A stretch of 64,000 nucleotides of DNA from Promicromonospora sp042731755 (GTDB lineage: Bacteria; Actinomycetota; Actinomycetes; Actinomycetales; Cellulomonadaceae), in NCBI RefSeq assembly GCF_042731755.1, contig NZ_JBHWLR010000017.1:1-64000 (forward strand), written 5' to 3'. The translations under genes were made by a program, and so were the position numbers. Below the pieces are notes generated by a model. That model was not told the DNA's origin. It worked only from the letters and a program-made list of their open reading frames with translations, and searched no databases. Below are positions 62,412 to 64,000 of the stretch, in pieces; position 1 is the stretch's first letter, and the number at the start of each line of letters is the position of its first letter.

Positions 62412-62488
62412 CCCACCTCGTTGAGTGCTGGCTATTTGTCGGTCCGAGCCCGGATTCCCAACAAATAGCCAGCACTCAACGAGGTGGG
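62412..62488. repeat. CGTTGAGTGCTGG palindrome, copy 2
   Basis: 28-nt arms (62412-62439 and 62461-62488) are perfectly complementary, loop 21 nt with an inner TCCG/CGGA pair. It sits between convergent hexosaminidase and rsmI genes; the right arm contains the rsmI stop codon and last residues. Same core as 46717-46779. Confidence 0.9.
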
Positions 62489-63357
62489 GAGGGGCGGGCT
62501 GCCAGGGCTGCCGCGTACAGGTCTCGCTTCGTGACGCCCGTGGCGTCCGCGACCTCGGCGACCGCCGTCTTGAGCCGCTCGCCCGCGGCGACCCGCTCCA
62601 GCACCTCGCCCACGACGTCGTCCACGCTCGCCTGCACCGCCGGGGCCCCGCCGACCACCACGCAGATCTCGCCGCGGAGCTGCTCGGCGGCGGCGCGCTC
62701 CGCGAGGTCCGCGAGCGGGCCGCGCAGCACCTCCTCGTACGTCTTGGTCAGCTCGCGCGCGACGGCGGCCGGGCGGGTGTCGCCGAACGCCGCGGCCATG
62801 GCGCCGAGCGTCTCGGCGATCCGGTGCGGCGCCTCGAAGAACACCATGGTGCGCGGCTCGGCGGTCAGCGCGGCGAGCGTCCGGGCGCGGTCGCCGGCCT
62901 TGCGCGGCAGGAAGCCCTCGAACGTGAACCGGTCGGTCGGCAGGCCGGAGAGCGCCAGCGCGGTCAGCACCGCGCTCGGCCCGGGCGCGGCCGTGACGCG
63001 CAGGTCGCGCTCGATCGCCCGCTCCACGACGCGGTACCCCGGGTCGGAGACGGACGGCATGCCGGCGTCGGTCACGACCACCACGGTGCCGCCGTCGGCG
63101 ACGACGTCGAGGAGCTCGTCCGCGCGGGCCGTCTCGTTGTGCTCGTGGTAGCTGGTCACCTTGCCGCGCACCTCGACGCCGAGCCGTCCGGCGAGGGCGT
63201 GCAGGCGGCGCGTGTCCTCGGCGGCCACCACGTCGGCGGCGGCCAGCAGGCGGACCAGGCGCGGCGAGGCGTCCTCCGCGTTGCCGATCGGGGTGGCTGC
63301 CAGGACGAGAGTGCCGGCCTCGGGCGCGGGCCCGGGAACCGGGGACGAGTCGGTCAT
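62476..63357 (-). CDS. rsmI: 16S rRNA 2'-O-methyltransferase RsmI
   Basis: 293 residues. TLVLAATPIGNAEDASPRLVRLL, EDTRRL, YHEHNE, VTDAGMPSVSDPGYRVV and APGPSAVLTALALSGLPTDRFTFEGFLPRK are RsmI tetrapyrrole-methylase-fold motifs; it methylates C1402 of 16S rRNA with SAM. CAGTGT lies 5 nt before ATG 63357, suggesting a leaderless start. Divergent from pmt, a conserved actinobacterial pairing. The last codons and TGA are within the palindrome at 62461-62488. Confidence 0.95.
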   Translation of the reverse strand: MTDSSPVPGPAPEAGTLVLAATPIGNAEDASPRLVRLLAAADVVAAEDTRRLHALAGRLGVEVRGKVTSYHEHNETARADELLDVVADGGTVVVVTDAGMPSVSDPGYRVVERAIERDLRVTAAPGPSAVLTALALSGLPTDRFTFEGFLPRKAGDRARTLAALTAEPRTMVFFEAPHRIAETLGAMAAAFGDTRPAAVARELTKTYEEVLRGPLADLAERAAAEQLRGEICVVVGGAPAVQASVDDVVGEVLERVAAGERLKTAVAEVADATGVTKRDLYAAALAARPSPPR

Positions 63358-63378
63358 GAAGCACACTGTCCCACGCTC

Positions 63379-63384
63379 TATGCT
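63379..63384 (+). promoter_or_regulatory. -10 box, leaderless pmt
   Basis: TATGCT ends 6 nt before GTG 63391. Confidence 0.6.
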
Positions 63385-63390
63385 GGCCCG

Positions 63391-64000
63391 GTGTCTCAGC
63401 AGCCTGAAGCCACCGGAGCGCATCACGCCGCAGTGCAGCAGGCTCTGCCTGGAACCTACGGGGCGCACGTGCGCCGCGAGGCGGTCGGCGGCGGGATGAC
63501 GCCGACGGGATCGTTCCCCGCCGTCGCCCCGGCCGAGCCGCCGGTGCGCGACCGCCTCCTGCGCGACCTGCTGGGCGAGCGCCGCCTCGCGCTCGGCCGC
63601 CGTGCCTCGGACCGGTTCTGGGGCATCTTCGGCGCGCTGATCGTGACGGCGATCGCTGCCGGCGCGCGGCTGTACGCGCTGGGCCGTCCGGGCAAGCTGG
63701 TCTTCGACGAGACGTACTACGTCAAGGAGGGCTGGTCGCTGGCCAGCCTCGGCTTCGAGGCCGCGTGGCCCGACAAGCCCAACCCGGCGTTCGAGGCCGG
63801 CGACGTCAGCTCGTACAAGACCGACGAGGCCGAGTACGTGGTCCACCCGCCCGTCGGCAAGTGGATGATCGCCATCGGGATGCGCCTCATGGGCGGCGCG
63901 ACCGACCCGATGGCCTGGCGCATCGCCAGCGCCGTGATCGGCGTGGTGGCCGTCTTCCTCATGGTGCGGATCGCCCGCCGCATGTTCTCGTCCACCCTGC
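63391..64000 (+). CDS. pmt: Protein O-mannosyltransferase (partial, 5' part)
   Basis: The first 203 codons are in the window; the gene runs off the right edge. A soluble N-terminus of about 80 residues precedes the first helix (IFGALIVTAIAAGARLYAL), then the PMT catalytic loop FDETYYVKEGWSLASLG with the essential Asp-Glu, EYVVHPPVGKWMIAIGMRL and further helices. Bacterial Pmt mannosylates exported proteins at Ser/Thr using polyprenyl-phosphomannose. GTG start is leaderless. Secreted proteins with Ser/Thr/Pro linkers in this window are plausible clients. Confidence 0.93.
   Translation, partial: MSQQPEATGAHHAAVQQALPGTYGAHVRREAVGGGMTPTGSFPAVAPAEPPVRDRLLRDLLGERRLALGRRASDRFWGIFGALIVTAIAAGARLYALGRPGKLVFDETYYVKEGWSLASLGFEAAWPDKPNPAFEAGDVSSYKTDEAEYVVHPPVGKWMIAIGMRLMGGATDPMAWRIASAVIGVVAVFLMVRIARRMFSSTL

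Overview
The window is a high-GC, gene-dense actinobacterial chromosome segment. Actinobacterial marks include many genes that begin 6-7 nt after a TANNNT-type -10 box with no leader, the divergent rsmI/pmt pair, a sigK-rskA-fasciclin-dipZ block, ROK-free sugar operons under IclR and GntR control, and frequent GTGA/ATGA start-stop overlaps. I infer Micrococcales, perhaps Promicromonosporaceae or Cellulomonadaceae; no rRNA or tRNA is present to test this.

Layout. 1-9 kb: an IclR regulator divergent from kduI-kduD, a ribose-type ABC transporter (binding lipoprotein, permease, double ATPase, permease) and an aldehyde dehydrogenase, fitting uptake and oxidation of a deoxy-uronate or related sugar. 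9-15 kb: one 1918-residue secreted protein joining a ThuA-like domain, a copper-radical oxidase with all its metal and cofactor residues, two LamG domains and several Ig/cadherin-like modules. 15-18 kb: tautomerase, then the copper genes ycnI and copC-copD. 18-28 kb: HIT protein, photolyase, a large MalT-type LuxR regulator, a CYTH protein and a five-gene chain (DUF6325-like, SHOCT, amino-acid antiporter, small membrane protein, M20 peptidase).

27.8-33 kb and 45.8-51.2 kb hold two similarly built sugar-acid cassettes: regulator, binding protein, two permeases and an enolase-superfamily enzyme, with no ATPase gene, so each probably borrows a shared ATPase. Operators for the IclR and GntR regulators can be read directly. 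33-45 kb is a patchwork: alpha/beta hydrolase, DUF4097 protein and its divergent HTH regulator, DyP peroxidase, kinase-like protein, haloacid dehalogenase, a tetR-frnE operon headed by an unannotated 54-residue peptide, a phosphotransferase, PPOX, two NAD(P) enzymes and a GH114 lipoprotein.

51.2-55.4 kb is a complete SigK system: sigK, rskA, a fasciclin lipoprotein and dipZ. The three promoters (before sigK, the fasciclin gene and dipZ) share the same bipartite box CCATCC-N15-CCGAAC, so the regulon can be read from sequence alone. 55.5-64 kb carries a thioesterase/tetR pair, alkC, ohr with its tetR, a lipoprotein, a GH20 hexosaminidase, rsmI and the start of pmt.

A second theme is long intergenic palindromes (arms of 16-40 bp, several without a loop, none with a U-tract). 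Some share sequence between sites, and several contain the stop codon of an adjacent gene. They look like bidirectional terminators built from a mobile or spreading repeat.
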